Positions 1 to 8,900 of a DNA stretch of 34,862 nucleotides are shown in pieces; the first letter of the stretch is position 1, and every line of letters begins with the position of its first letter. The translations under genes were made by a program, and so were the position numbers. The stretch is taken from positions 1 to 34,862 of the forward strand of contig CAZSJY010000016.1 of NCBI GenBank assembly GCA_964607375.1. The letters are read 5' to 3'. This stretch comes from JACNLC01 sp964607375. GTDB taxonomy: Bacteria; Fidelibacterota; Marinisomatia; SCGC-AAA003-L08; JACNLC01. Under the pieces are notes generated by a model. That model had not been told where the DNA came from and made no database searches. It saw only the letters and a list, made by a program, of their open reading frames with translations.

Positions 1-2
1 AT

Positions 3-1208
3 TTTGTAGCAAACGATATTATTGGAAACGATATGATTCCGTTTGAATTACACGCTTCAGGTGCTACAACCATAAGCCTTGATTTTATGGCAGGATGGAA
101 TTGGTTCTCAGTGAACATTGAGAATGTGGATATGGGTCTAAACACTGTATTGGCTACACTCGGTAACGATGCTTCGTTCATCAAAAACCAAAGTGGCTAT
201 GCTAACTACTATGATGATTTTGGATGGTATAGTGGTAATGGACTTGAAGATATTGATGTTTCCAGTATGTATATGCTACAAATGAATGCAGATGGCAACT
301 TAATATTTACCGGAGCTCCGATAAACTTCCAAAATACTCCAATTGATCTTTTAGGTGGTTGGAATTGGATTGGTTATTTACCTCAAACTTCTAACAACTT
401 GAATGATGCATTGGTAAGCATTGAACCAAATGGTTCATTCATTAAAAACCAAACTGGATACGCTAACTACTATGATGATTTTGGATGGTATAGTGGTAAT
501 GGATTAAATGATATGAATCCTGGTGATGGATATATGTTGCAGATGGTTGCAGATGCACAACTTATCTACGGTGTACCTTCAGGTATGGCGAAAGTTGAAA
601 TTGAAGTCAAAGAACTCAACTGGAGTGTTGACTATCGTCAGTTTGAGTATAATATGGCAATTACAGCACAGTTAGAAGAAGGTAATCAACTTGCAGTATT
701 TGTAGGTGATGAAGTAAGAGGAGTAGTAGAAGCAACATACTTCCCACTAACAGATACATATACAGCTAACTTGATGGCTTACGGTAATGATGGTGAAGAA
801 CTAACATTTAGAGTATATGAAACTTCTACAGATGCAGAGCTTGAAGTAGTAGATCATCTAACTTTTGAAGTTAACGGAATAGTAGGAAATGATATAGAAC
901 CAATATTGCTTAGGTCAATAACTACACCTAAGGAATATAGTTTATCACAGAACTATCCTAATCCTTTTAATCCTGTAACTATGATAGGTTATGATATACC
1001 TTTAGATTCTTATGTAAGCATAAGTGTTTACAATATTATGGGTCAGAAGGTATCTGATCTTGTGTCTGGTGAAGTAAAAGCTGGATATCATCAAGTACAA
1101 TGGGATGGAACAAACTTGAATGGTGAGTCTGTAGCAAGTGGTGTATATGTTTACACTATTAATGCAGACGGATTCACAAGTGTTAAGAAAATGTTGTTGA
1201 TGAAATAA
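3..1208 (+). CDS. Secreted repeat protein with type A sorting tail, 5'-truncated
   Basis: The reading frame is open from the window edge (codon at 3), so the gene starts upstream. The first Met at 33 lies in mid-domain and is not a credible start. Seen: two tandem copies of a domain beginning G-W-N-W (about nt 93-310 and 357-560) sharing the core NYYDDFGWYSGNGL. They are followed by a beta-rich domain (about nt 590-910) with LAVFVGDEVRG, and a C-terminal tail with NYPNPFNP (about nt 950-975) ending in KKMLLMK. The tail matches the type IX / Por secretion type A sorting domain, so the mature protein is probably exported and anchored at or released from the surface. The function of the repeats is unknown. 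A strong terminator follows directly, so this is the end of its transcript. Confidence 0.85.
   Translation, partial: FVANDIIGNDMIPFELHASGATTISLDFMAGWNWFSVNIENVDMGLNTVLATLGNDASFIKNQSGYANYYDDFGWYSGNGLEDIDVSSMYMLQMNADGNLIFTGAPINFQNTPIDLLGGWNWIGYLPQTSNNLNDALVSIEPNGSFIKNQTGYANYYDDFGWYSGNGLNDMNPGDGYMLQMVADAQLIYGVPSGMAKVEIEVKELNWSVDYRQFEYNMAITAQLEEGNQLAVFVGDEVRGVVEATYFPLTDTYTANLMAYGNDGEELTFRVYETSTDAELEVVDHLTFEVNGIVGNDIEPILLRSITTPKEYSLSQNYPNPFNPVTMIGYDIPLDSYVSISVYNIMGQKVSDLVSGEVKAGYHQVQWDGTNLNGESVASGVYVYTINADGFTSVKKMLLMK
201..503 (+). repeat. Two identical 42-bp copies inside tandem protein domains
   Basis: Positions 201-242 and 462-503 are identical over 42 bp, including synonymous positions, and encode the core of each GWNW domain. 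The flanking parts of the two domains are much more diverged. This suggests recent gene conversion or strong constraint on the core. Confidence 0.9.
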
Positions 1209-1234
1209 AGTTTCTGAAAAGAAAATAAAATCAT

Positions 1235-1268
1235 AAATTAAAGGGGTGGCAATCACCCCTTTAATTTT
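1235..1268 (+). terminator. Intrinsic terminator, 14-bp perfect stem
   Basis: Left arm 1235-1248 (AAATTAAAGGGGTG) pairs perfectly with 1254-1267, with a GCAAT loop. The A-rich and T-rich ends of the stem and the T-rich downstream sequence make it potentially bidirectional. It lies 26 bp after the stop of the repeat protein and before the endonuclease gene. Confidence 0.9.
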
Positions 1269-1288
1269 ATTTAGAAGAAAATCAAAAA

Positions 1289-2401
1289 ATGTGCGTTAAA
1301 TCAAATAACAAGATATTAGTAATTATTATTTTATTGCTGTGGTTTGCATTTAGTCAATCCACAAGTAGAGATATTCCAAGTGGATATTATAATGGAACAG
1401 AAGGATTTACAGGGGAAGTATTGAGATCTATTCTTCACAATATTATAGATAATCACAATTCACAAAGTTATGGTAATTTGCACGAACTATTTGAAGATAC
1501 TGATGCAAAATCAAATAATACAGTTTGGGATATGTATTCCGATAATCCCTCAGGGAATCCTCCTTATATTTATCATTTTGTGAATTCAGATCAATGTGGG
1601 AATTATAGTGGGGAGGGAGATTGTTATAACAGAGAACATTCTTGGCCATCGAGTTGGTTTGATAATGGTTCACCAATGAAATCTGACTTATTCCATGTTT
1701 ATCCAACGGATGGGTATGTAAACGGTATGAGATCAAATTATCCTTTTGGAGAAGTACAATACCCAAATTGGACATCTCAAAATGGCAGTAAACGAGGGGT
1801 TATGTCATCCTATGGTTACTACGGAACAGTATTTGAACCAATTGATGAATATAAAGGAGATTTTGCAAGAACTTATTTTTATATGTCCACCAGATATTAT
1901 ACTGAGGATAATGGATGGATTGATAATGACATGGTTAACGGTGCAGATCTTAAAGAATGGGCTGTTGATATGTTAATTGACTGGCACGATGAAGATCCAG
2001 TTAGTGTAAAAGAAATTAATAGAAATGAAGAAATATACGACATACAAAACAACAGAAATCCTTTTGTTGACCATCCTGAGTTTGTAGATAGAATCTGGGG
2101 TTCACAAGTTGCTGGAATTTCTGATAAATTGTTTCAAAATTCTCTTTTATTACACTCCAATTATCCAAATCCGTTTAATCCGAAAACAGTTATTAGTTAT
2201 CAGCTCCATGCTCCAAACTCCGTGCTACTTGCTATCTACAATGTCAATGGACAATTAGTTGATCAGTTAGTAGATAGTAGAGAGGGATTAGGATACTACG
2301 AAGTAATTTGGGATGCAAATGAATATCAAAGTGGAATTTATTTTGCAAAACTAACTACAGGTAATTTTACTCAAACTCATAAAATGGTATTAATAAAATG
2401 A
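1289..2401 (+). CDS. Secreted endonuclease I family nuclease with sorting tail
   Basis: This is an extracellular or periplasmic DNA/RNA endonuclease of the EndA/NucM (endonuclease I) family, probably used for nutrient scavenging. Seen: a signal peptide (residues 1-23, hydrophobic core ILVIIILLLWFAF), the family motif N114-R-E-H-S-W-P120 that carries the catalytic His117, and downstream DLFHVYPTDGYVNGMRS with the usual metal-site Asn/His context. The C-terminal tail contains NYPNPFNPKTVISYQL and ends KMVLIK, a type A sorting domain. The 370-aa length is nuclease plus tail. ATG 1289 precedes the signal peptide. The stop overlaps the next start in ATGA, so the two are likely translationally coupled. 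Family assignment is strong; substrate preference is not readable. Confidence 0.9.
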   Translation: MCVKSNNKILVIIILLLWFAFSQSTSRDIPSGYYNGTEGFTGEVLRSILHNIIDNHNSQSYGNLHELFEDTDAKSNNTVWDMYSDNPSGNPPYIYHFVNSDQCGNYSGEGDCYNREHSWPSSWFDNGSPMKSDLFHVYPTDGYVNGMRSNYPFGEVQYPNWTSQNGSKRGVMSSYGYYGTVFEPIDEYKGDFARTYFYMSTRYYTEDNGWIDNDMVNGADLKEWAVDMLIDWHDEDPVSVKEINRNEEIYDIQNNRNPFVDHPEFVDRIWGSQVAGISDKLFQNSLLLHSNYPNPFNPKTVISYQLHAPNSVLLAIYNVNGQLVDQLVDSREGLGYYEVIWDANEYQSGIYFAKLTTGNFTQTHKMVLIK

Positions 2402-3408
2402 AGAAAAATACAAAATGGTTTATTGGTATTTATTTGTTAATTTATTGTTTAAATGCACAAACTTTACACTTTCAGTTTACATCAACAGATAATTTTGAAC
2501 CGATTTTTGTGAACGAAATTGTTTCAGAAGATTTTACTCCTGAATATGGTGTAGATGAAGTTGCTGTATTCGATGGATTTCTATGTGTTGGTGCTTCAGT
2601 TTTATTTGAGGATGTTACTCAAATATCAGCTTGGGTAGATGATGCTATTACATCACAGGTCGATGGGTTTATGCAAGGAAATCTCATGAGTTTCAGATAT
2701 TATGATGCATCAGAAAATAAAATGTGGACTATAGCTGAAGTTGAATTTATTGAGTGGGAAGGTTGGGATACAAGCGGACGGTTTATTCTTGGCTCTATTT
2801 GTGGTGTAAATTTTAATTTATTATTGGAAGCTCCAGACTTTGTTACGAGCTCACCAGTTGATTGGATTGATATTTTAGAAACACCTGAATATTCTTATAC
2901 GATAACAGCAGAACATCCAAATGGTGAAGCACTGACATTTATAAAAACCATTTCACCTGATTGGTTAACGCTAACGGATAATGGAGATAATACTGCTGAA
3001 TTATCCGGGTTTCCTTTAGAGGATGCTGAGTATCAAGTTATAATTACAGTAACTGATTATGCAGATGAATTTTCCTTTGAAAACCAGTATTTTAGTATAA
3101 CTGTTGAATCTGGAAGTGCAGATAATAATTCTCAATTTTCAATTCCTAATTATCAATTATTAAACGCTTATCCAAATCCTTTTAATCCAACTACCACGAT
3201 TAGTTATCAACTCCCTACTATAAGCTCCGTACTATTGCATATTTACAATGTGAACGGTCAATTGATCGAGAAGTTAGTAGATAGTAGAGAGGGATTAGGT
3301 TACTACGAAGTTGTTTGGGAAGCAACGAATCAACCAGGCGGAATTTATTTCGCAAAACTAACTACAGATAATTTTACTCAAACTCAGAAATTGTTGCTGT
3401 TGAAGTAA
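2398..3408 (+). CDS. Secreted Ig-like-domain protein with sorting tail
   Basis: No specific function is recognised. Seen: signal peptide (1-20); an N-terminal beta domain with DEVAVFDGFLCVGA (residues 53-66), a pattern frequent in secreted FCB proteins and resembling LAVFVGDEVRG in the first gene of the window; a putative Ig / cadherin-like domain (about 150-237) with SPDWLTLTDNGDNTAELSG; and a type A sorting tail with AYPNPFNPTTTISYQL (from 257). The tail is nearly identical at DNA level to that of the preceding nuclease. The start overlaps the nuclease stop by 4 bp. Probably a surface adhesin or binding partner; this is inference from domain types only. Confidence 0.8.
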   Translation: MKKNTKWFIGIYLLIYCLNAQTLHFQFTSTDNFEPIFVNEIVSEDFTPEYGVDEVAVFDGFLCVGASVLFEDVTQISAWVDDAITSQVDGFMQGNLMSFRYYDASENKMWTIAEVEFIEWEGWDTSGRFILGSICGVNFNLLLEAPDFVTSSPVDWIDILETPEYSYTITAEHPNGEALTFIKTISPDWLTLTDNGDNTAELSGFPLEDAEYQVIITVTDYADEFSFENQYFSITVESGSADNNSQFSIPNYQLLNAYPNPFNPTTTISYQLPTISSVLLHIYNVNGQLIEKLVDSREGLGYYEVVWEATNQPGGIYFAKLTTDNFTQTQKLLLLK

Positions 3409-4845
3409 ATGAGTAATATCTCTCAATTATTAGAAAAAAATAAACAACACTCAGATATTCTTCATTCTGCTGGAAATTTAGCGGATGAAATGGGAATTTC
3501 TGCTTTCGTTGTAGGTGGATATGTCCGTGATGCTTTATTGGGGCGAGAAAATAAAGATATTGATATTATGGTTGAGGGCAATGGGATAAAATTCGCTGAA
3601 AAGTTATCTAAGAAACTCGGTATAAATAATGTAGTTCCTTACGATAAATTTGGAACAGCACTTATTCCTCATCCTGATATTGAGATAGAAGTTGCTACAG
3701 CCCGAACTGAAACTTATCAATCAGATTCTCGTAAACCGAAAGTAGAATTTTCTACAGTTGAAGAGGATATGTCTCGAAGAGATTTTACCATAAATGCAAT
3801 TGCGTCATCAATTTTACCAGAAAATTTTGGTTCATTAATTGATCCATTTAGAGGGATTTTAGATTTACACAATGGCAAGTTAATTACACCATTAGATCCC
3901 GATGAAACTTTCAGCGATGATCCACTAAGAATGATGAGAGCAGCACGATTTTCTGCTCAACTTAATTTTACGATTGATGAAAAAGTTCTGGAGAGTATCG
4001 CTCGACAAAAATCAAGATTAGAGATAATCTCGAAAGAACGAGTAACAGAAGAAATACTTAAAACTCTAAAATCGGATAAACCAAGTATTGGATTTATGGT
4101 GTTGAAACAAACAGGACTTCTACAATTTGCATTTCCTGAGTTAGATGTATTATCTGGAGTTTATGTTATCGACAATAAAGGTCATAAAGATGTTTTCCTG
4201 CATACGCTAAAGGTCGTAGATAATACAGCACAATTATCATTAGATGTAAATCTGCGATTTGCCGCACTTGTTCATGATATTGCAAAACCACGAACAAAGC
4301 GATTTGCCAAAAGTAAGGGTTGGACATTCCACGGACACGATGAAATTGGAAGCAGGATGTTAAGAAAAATTTCTCGCAGGATGAAATTGCCAAACGATTT
4401 GCGTGATTATTTAATGTTACTCACAAAATTGCATCTGCGACCAATAACTTTGGCTATGGAAGGAATTACGGACAGTGCTGTCAGAAGAGTTATGTTTGAA
4501 GCAGGTGAATTTGTGGATGACTTGATGACGCTATGTCGAGCAGATATTACAACGAGAAATCCAAATAAAGTCCAAAAATATATGTGTAACTTTGAGCGAG
4601 TTGAAAAATTAATGCAAAATGTGAAACTTCGTGACGAACTTCGCACATTCCAATCTCCTGTTCGAGGTGATGTGATTATGAATGATCTAAAACTTGAACC
4701 CGGCCCGGCAATTGGAAAAATAAAGAAAGCAATCGAAGAAGCCATATTGGATAACATAATTCCAAATGAGTATGATTCAGCTTATCAATATATGATGCAG
4801 ATTAAGGATGAAATTCTAAATAAACAGAGAGCCAAAAAAAATTAA
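3409..4845 (+). CDS. cca: CCA-adding tRNA nucleotidyltransferase / polyA polymerase family, with HD domain
   Basis: A class II nucleotidyltransferase that adds or repairs the 3' CCA end of tRNA in the cytoplasm. Seen: GG36-37 with GGYVRDALLG; the catalytic carboxylates in KDIDIMV (D50, D52); RRDFTINA (123-130), which recognises the nucleotide; FSDDPLRMMRAARF (168-181) of the neck; and an HD domain with H265 and HD at 289-290 (ALVHDIAKP). At 478 aa it is the usual size for cca with HD. The sequence alone does not separate CCA-adding from A-adding or polyA polymerase activity. ATG 3409 directly abuts the previous stop with no clear ribosome-binding site, consistent with coupling. Confidence 0.9.
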   Translation: MSNISQLLEKNKQHSDILHSAGNLADEMGISAFVVGGYVRDALLGRENKDIDIMVEGNGIKFAEKLSKKLGINNVVPYDKFGTALIPHPDIEIEVATARTETYQSDSRKPKVEFSTVEEDMSRRDFTINAIASSILPENFGSLIDPFRGILDLHNGKLITPLDPDETFSDDPLRMMRAARFSAQLNFTIDEKVLESIARQKSRLEIISKERVTEEILKTLKSDKPSIGFMVLKQTGLLQFAFPELDVLSGVYVIDNKGHKDVFLHTLKVVDNTAQLSLDVNLRFAALVHDIAKPRTKRFAKSKGWTFHGHDEIGSRMLRKISRRMKLPNDLRDYLMLLTKLHLRPITLAMEGITDSAVRRVMFEAGEFVDDLMTLCRADITTRNPNKVQKYMCNFERVEKLMQNVKLRDELRTFQSPVRGDVIMNDLKLEPGPAIGKIKKAIEEAILDNIIPNEYDSAYQYMMQIKDEILNKQRAKKN

Positions 4846-4854
4846 GGGGGCAAT

Positions 4855-6117
4855 ATGAAAAAAACTATGATTTTGTTAATTTCAGTTATTATTTCTATCA
4901 CATCATTTTGTCTTGGAGACCATAGTGTTTCAGAAAATGACCTTGTCCATATTTACATCGATTGTGATTTATGCGATTTGGATTATCTTCGAAGAAATGT
5001 AACTTTTGTGAATTATGTCAGAGATCGAGGTGATGCGGATGTCCATATAGTTGAATTATTCCGACCAACGGCAAGTGGTGGAGAAGAGTTTACATTTACA
5101 TTTTATGGAAAGAAGAATTTTGAAGGAATTAATGATACGCTCAAATATATTCTACAAGAAATGGATTCTGATGAAACGGATAGAAATGAATTAGTTAGAA
5201 TTTTAAAATTAGGATTGATTCAATATGTGAACTCAACATCTGTTGCTGACAATATCAATATTCAATATGTTTCTCCAACAAAACCAACAGTTGTAGTTGA
5301 TGACCCTTGGGATAGTTGGGTATTTAGAATTGGATTAAATGGAAATGCTAACGGTCAACAATCTTTTCAATCATCAAATTCTTGGGCATCTCTTTCTGTT
5401 GAGAGAATTACTGAAGATTGGAAATTCCAATCATCAGTACACGGGAGTTTTGGTGACTTTTATGGAGATTATTATTATGGAGAGACTTATTATGAAGATA
5501 TTTATAATAAGTCAGTTAGTGGAAGTGTATGGAGTTTATTAGTTAAAAGCATGGGGGAACACTTATCCATTGGAGGATATGCATTTATTAATTCTTCTAC
5601 CTACAGTAATACTAAAATTTCTTATTTGTCTGGACCAGCGATTGAGTATAGTATTTTTCCATATTCAGAATCCAGCACTCACGAATTAACCTTACAATAT
5701 AAAGTTGGAGCATCTTATTTTGAGTATAATGATATAACTATCTACGGAAAAATAGAAGAATCTTTGTCTGGTGAAGCTTTGTCCTTGGAATCTCAGTTTG
5801 TTCAACCTTGGGGTACGACTTTTATTCAAATTGAAGCTCAACATTATTTCCACGATATTACAAAAAATAAATTCAGTATTTATGCAAATTTATCGTTGAA
5901 TTTATTTAGGGGATTTTCACTTGATTTATCAGGGAAATATTCGTGGATTAATGACCAAATTTCATTATCACAAAAAGTAGTAGATGGAGATATAGAACCT
6001 CAAGAGTATATTTTAAAACAAAAACAAATCCCAACGAATTTCAATTATTTTATAAATATTGGTCTTAGCTATTCATTTGGCTCAATTTATAATAATGTGG
6101 TGAATACGAGGTTTTGA
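4855..6117 (+). CDS. Putative outer-membrane beta-barrel protein, unknown function
   Basis: Not assigned to a named family. Seen: signal peptide (1-21), an N-terminal globular domain with a paired-Cys motif CDLCDLDYLRRNVTFVNYVRD, a linker containing DDPWDSW, then a region from about residue 145 rich in alternating aromatic/polar strands and ending in a terminal Phe (NTRF). That ending is typical of outer-membrane barrels. The N-terminal motif resembles an uncharacterised family I recall from FCB genomes; this is recollection, not a search. AAGGGGG sits just upstream of ATG 4855, an unusually strong ribosome-binding site for this window. It follows cca by 9 bp. Confidence 0.65.
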   Translation: MKKTMILLISVIISITSFCLGDHSVSENDLVHIYIDCDLCDLDYLRRNVTFVNYVRDRGDADVHIVELFRPTASGGEEFTFTFYGKKNFEGINDTLKYILQEMDSDETDRNELVRILKLGLIQYVNSTSVADNINIQYVSPTKPTVVVDDPWDSWVFRIGLNGNANGQQSFQSSNSWASLSVERITEDWKFQSSVHGSFGDFYGDYYYGETYYEDIYNKSVSGSVWSLLVKSMGEHLSIGGYAFINSSTYSNTKISYLSGPAIEYSIFPYSESSTHELTLQYKVGASYFEYNDITIYGKIEESLSGEALSLESQFVQPWGTTFIQIEAQHYFHDITKNKFSIYANLSLNLFRGFSLDLSGKYSWINDQISLSQKVVDGDIEPQEYILKQKQIPTNFNYFINIGLSYSFGSIYNNVVNTRF

Positions 6118-6186
6118 TAGTTGAGATGAATGTAAAATTTTGCTAATAAGGTGTAAATGCAAACTTCATCAAATTCAAGATAAACT

Positions 6187-6678
6187 GTGAAGGATTTTAA
6201 TCATAAACAATTCTCTGTCTTTCTGTTAATCACATTTTCTGTGGTATTTGCAGGAAGTAAAATATCTCCTCCGAGTGAATTTGTTGGTCATTGGGAGGGA
6301 TATGGGAACGAAATTGTATTGTGGTCTGAACAGGACAGTATATTTTTCTCAATCCAAATTTTACCTGATGGAGCTGTTTCAGGAACTGTAGGAGATGCCA
6401 AACTCATAAATGGTTATATTAGACGCAATGGTTTGATAGAACGATATTTTGGTAATCCTGAGTATTTAATTGGAGGTGACTTAGATGGATTTATTGTTGA
6501 ATCTGAAAAATTATATCGTGATGGACTTCATTATCTAATCATCGATTACATCGATGGTAAACTTGTTGGTGGTTTTCATACTACCTGGAGTCACGGAAAT
6601 CCATTTGGAAATAATAAATCGTGGAAAAAGAAAATGAAGATGACTGGAACTGATGTCAAATTGGTAAAAGTGAAGTAG
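6187..6678 (+). CDS. Small secreted hypothetical protein (GTG start)
   Basis: Function not recognised. The GTG at 6187 is followed by a plausible signal peptide (FSVFLLITFSVVFAGS). The 163-aa product has beta-rich composition with G-H-W-E-G-Y and repeated glycine turns, similar in feel to small lipocalin-like or copper-resistance-type beta domains, but no motif fixes a family. The ribosome-binding site is weak. It stands alone between the barrel gene and the DUF4835-like gene, with about 70-80 bp on each side. Confidence 0.6.
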   Translation: MKDFNHKQFSVFLLITFSVVFAGSKISPPSEFVGHWEGYGNEIVLWSEQDSIFFSIQILPDGAVSGTVGDAKLINGYIRRNGLIERYFGNPEYLIGGDLDGFIVESEKLYRDGLHYLIIDYIDGKLVGGFHTTWSHGNPFGNNKSWKKKMKMTGTDVKLVKVK

Positions 6679-6758
6679 CTATCTTGATAAGCTTGTACAA
6701 AAACAAAATTTTCTCAATAGATTGTAATTAGTGTTCATTTCTTGGTAAATTCGCTTCT

Positions 6759-7610
6759 ATGAAAAGACTCAGATTTCTCTTAACAACAATTACAATATTA
6801 CTTTCGTTGAGTTTTTCTCAATTTGTTGATGTTAAAGTAGATTTAGATATTCGTCAATTACGAGGAGAACGAGAACGAAAATTACTCCTTTCATTTGAAG
6901 ATCGAATTCAATCATATTTCCTTTCAACTGAATTTGCTCCTGATGCAACAGATATTGAAATGGTTTTGGATATTCATTTTGTGATTGAAAGCGTATCTAT
7001 TAAAGGTAACGAAGCTTCCGTTAGCGCACAAGTTTTAGCTTCTAATCGATTAGACCAGCAGTATTTTACAAATGGTGTTGAATTTCCTTATTCTCAGGGG
7101 CAATCTATCTTCTTTACTCCTTCTTTTGATAATTTAGCATCGTTGTTAGATTACTTTGCATTTTTGATTATTGCAGGTGAGTTGGATACTTGGGATTATT
7201 TAGGTGGAGATATTTATTACAAAAAAGCCGAAGACATTTCATTAGAAGGTAAAGAAACTGCAGGATCAAGAGGGTGGGAAAACCGTTGGAAAAATTGCAG
7301 ATTAATTATGGATAATCACTATTTAAGATCAGCTAAACTACATTTTTATACAGCATTAGATATGTTTAATTCAAAAGAATACATCCCTAAGGAGTTAAAA
7401 ACATCTCTAACTAAATTCGACGAAATGTTAATTGGTATTTACAACGAAATAGGAACTGAAAGAAATACTATGTTGTTTCTAAATGCTCACGCTGAAGAAA
7501 TCGGGAAGATGTTGTCAGCAATGAAAATGATAGATTCTCTCGAGTTTTTATCTAACTTCGATTCTGAGAATAAAAAAGTTTATCAAAGTTACTTTAATAC
7601 AGATGAATGA
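6759..7610 (+). CDS. DUF4835-like envelope protein
   Basis: Seen: signal peptide (MKRLRFLLTTITILLSLSFSQ), a core with RQLRGERERKLLLSFEDRIQ, the segment LLDYFAFLIIAGELDTWDYLGG, and a downstream W-x-x-R-W motif. This order (an early repeat-like edge domain, then Y/F-A-x-x-I-I-x-G...D-T-x-x-x-L-G-G) matches my recollection of DUF4835, a periplasmic/outer-membrane-associated family common in Bacteroidetes. Its biochemical role is unknown. Its position just before the EnvC-like gene would fit an envelope role, but that is inference. Confidence 0.7.
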   Translation: MKRLRFLLTTITILLSLSFSQFVDVKVDLDIRQLRGERERKLLLSFEDRIQSYFLSTEFAPDATDIEMVLDIHFVIESVSIKGNEASVSAQVLASNRLDQQYFTNGVEFPYSQGQSIFFTPSFDNLASLLDYFAFLIIAGELDTWDYLGGDIYYKKAEDISLEGKETAGSRGWENRWKNCRLIMDNHYLRSAKLHFYTALDMFNSKEYIPKELKTSLTKFDEMLIGIYNEIGTERNTMLFLNAHAEEIGKMLSAMKMIDSLEFLSNFDSENKKVYQSYFNTDE

Positions 7611-7696
7611 GAATTTATTCGGAACTTAAATAATCATTCTGAATTATTTATATCGGAATATATCTTATTTCAATTTAATTTCACGACTCGACAGCG

Positions 7697-8899
7697 ATGA
7701 AAATTCACCTATTTATTATACTATTTTTCTTTTCTTTCATTTCCGGGCAAAAATCCTCTACGGAAATACAGAAGGATATTGACGCGCGTAATTCTGAATT
7801 AAATTCACTTCGTAAGGAAATCCAAAATGTTGAACAGAATATTATTTCCAAAACTAATGAAGCTATATCAACAACAGAAAAATTATTAGATTTAGAACAT
7901 AAAATCAGCTTAACAGAGAAGTTAATCAAATCGCTAACTAGAGAAGAACGATTCGTCTCAAACCAGATATATACTCTAGAATCAGAAATTCAAGCTAATG
8001 AAATACAATTATCAGATTTAAAAAAGAAATTAGAAAAACGCATTGTTTATCTGTATAAAAATGGACGACCAACACTTTTAGAGACAATTCTGATATCAGA
8101 TAATTGGAACGACTTAACATATCGAACAAAATATTTATCAGTTCTTTCACAATCTGAAAAAAATCTAAGTGAAGAAATTCAGAATGGTATTATTGAACTT
8201 GAAAACAAAAATAGAAATTATAAAACAGAGTTAAATCGAAAGCGTACTCTTCGTATAGAGAAACAAAACGAAAGTACTAACCTTGAAAAAGATAAAAAAA
8301 CAAGAAAAAGATATCTAAAAGAAATAGAAAAAGATAAGAATGAGCTCGAAAATGAACTAAAAAATAAACAAAAAATGATAGCTGAGATTGAAGGACTAAT
8401 CGGGAAACTACTTAGAGATAAAAAAGAATCAAAACGCCGTGAAGAAGAATTGGCAAGAAAACGAGCTCAACTTCAAAAAGCAACTTCGGGTAATTTTGCT
8501 TCACAAAAAAAGAAATTACCATGGCCTGTACAAGGGAAAGTAATTGCACATTTTGGCAATCAAGTTAATAGCAGATTAAACACCGTAACTGAGAATACAG
8601 GAATTGATATCAAAGCCTCAGAAGGAGCAAAAGTGTCAGCAGTCCTTGATGGTATGATTACTACAGTCACCTATCTTAGAGGATTTGGGAATGTTGTTAT
8701 TGTTGATCATGGTGGAGGGTATCTCAGCGTTTATGCTCACATTGATAACATTATTGTTCATGAAAATGATTATGTTCAACAAGGTGAAATGCTTGCAGAA
8801 GTTAGTCATTATGGTTCTTTGGACGGACCTAAATTGCATTTTGAGATTTGGGGAAACAAGCTAAAACTTGACCCAGAAAAGTGGCTAGTTAGAAAATAA
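7697..8899 (+). CDS. envC: EnvC-like murein hydrolase activator (degenerate M23/LytM domain)
   Basis: A periplasmic coiled-coil protein that in the EnvC family activates amidases for septal peptidoglycan splitting. Seen: signal peptide (1-17), a very long charged coiled coil (about 20-265), and a C-terminal LytM domain (about 276-398) starting PWPVQGKVIAHFG. In active M23 enzymes the zinc ligands are H-x-x-x-D and the second His of H-x-H. Here the first His is replaced by N300 (D304 kept) and the first His of H-x-H by K379 (H381 kept), while H348 of Y-A-H remains. Loss of a zinc ligand argues for a non-catalytic activator. holB begins 1 bp after its stop. The gene symbol is a family label. 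Confidence 0.85.
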   Translation: MKIHLFIILFFFSFISGQKSSTEIQKDIDARNSELNSLRKEIQNVEQNIISKTNEAISTTEKLLDLEHKISLTEKLIKSLTREERFVSNQIYTLESEIQANEIQLSDLKKKLEKRIVYLYKNGRPTLLETILISDNWNDLTYRTKYLSVLSQSEKNLSEEIQNGIIELENKNRNYKTELNRKRTLRIEKQNESTNLEKDKKTRKRYLKEIEKDKNELENELKNKQKMIAEIEGLIGKLLRDKKESKRREEELARKRAQLQKATSGNFASQKKKLPWPVQGKVIAHFGNQVNSRLNTVTENTGIDIKASEGAKVSAVLDGMITTVTYLRGFGNVVIVDHGGGYLSVYAHIDNIIVHENDYVQQGEMLAEVSHYGSLDGPKLHFEIWGNKLKLDPEKWLVRK

Positions 8900-8900
8900 G

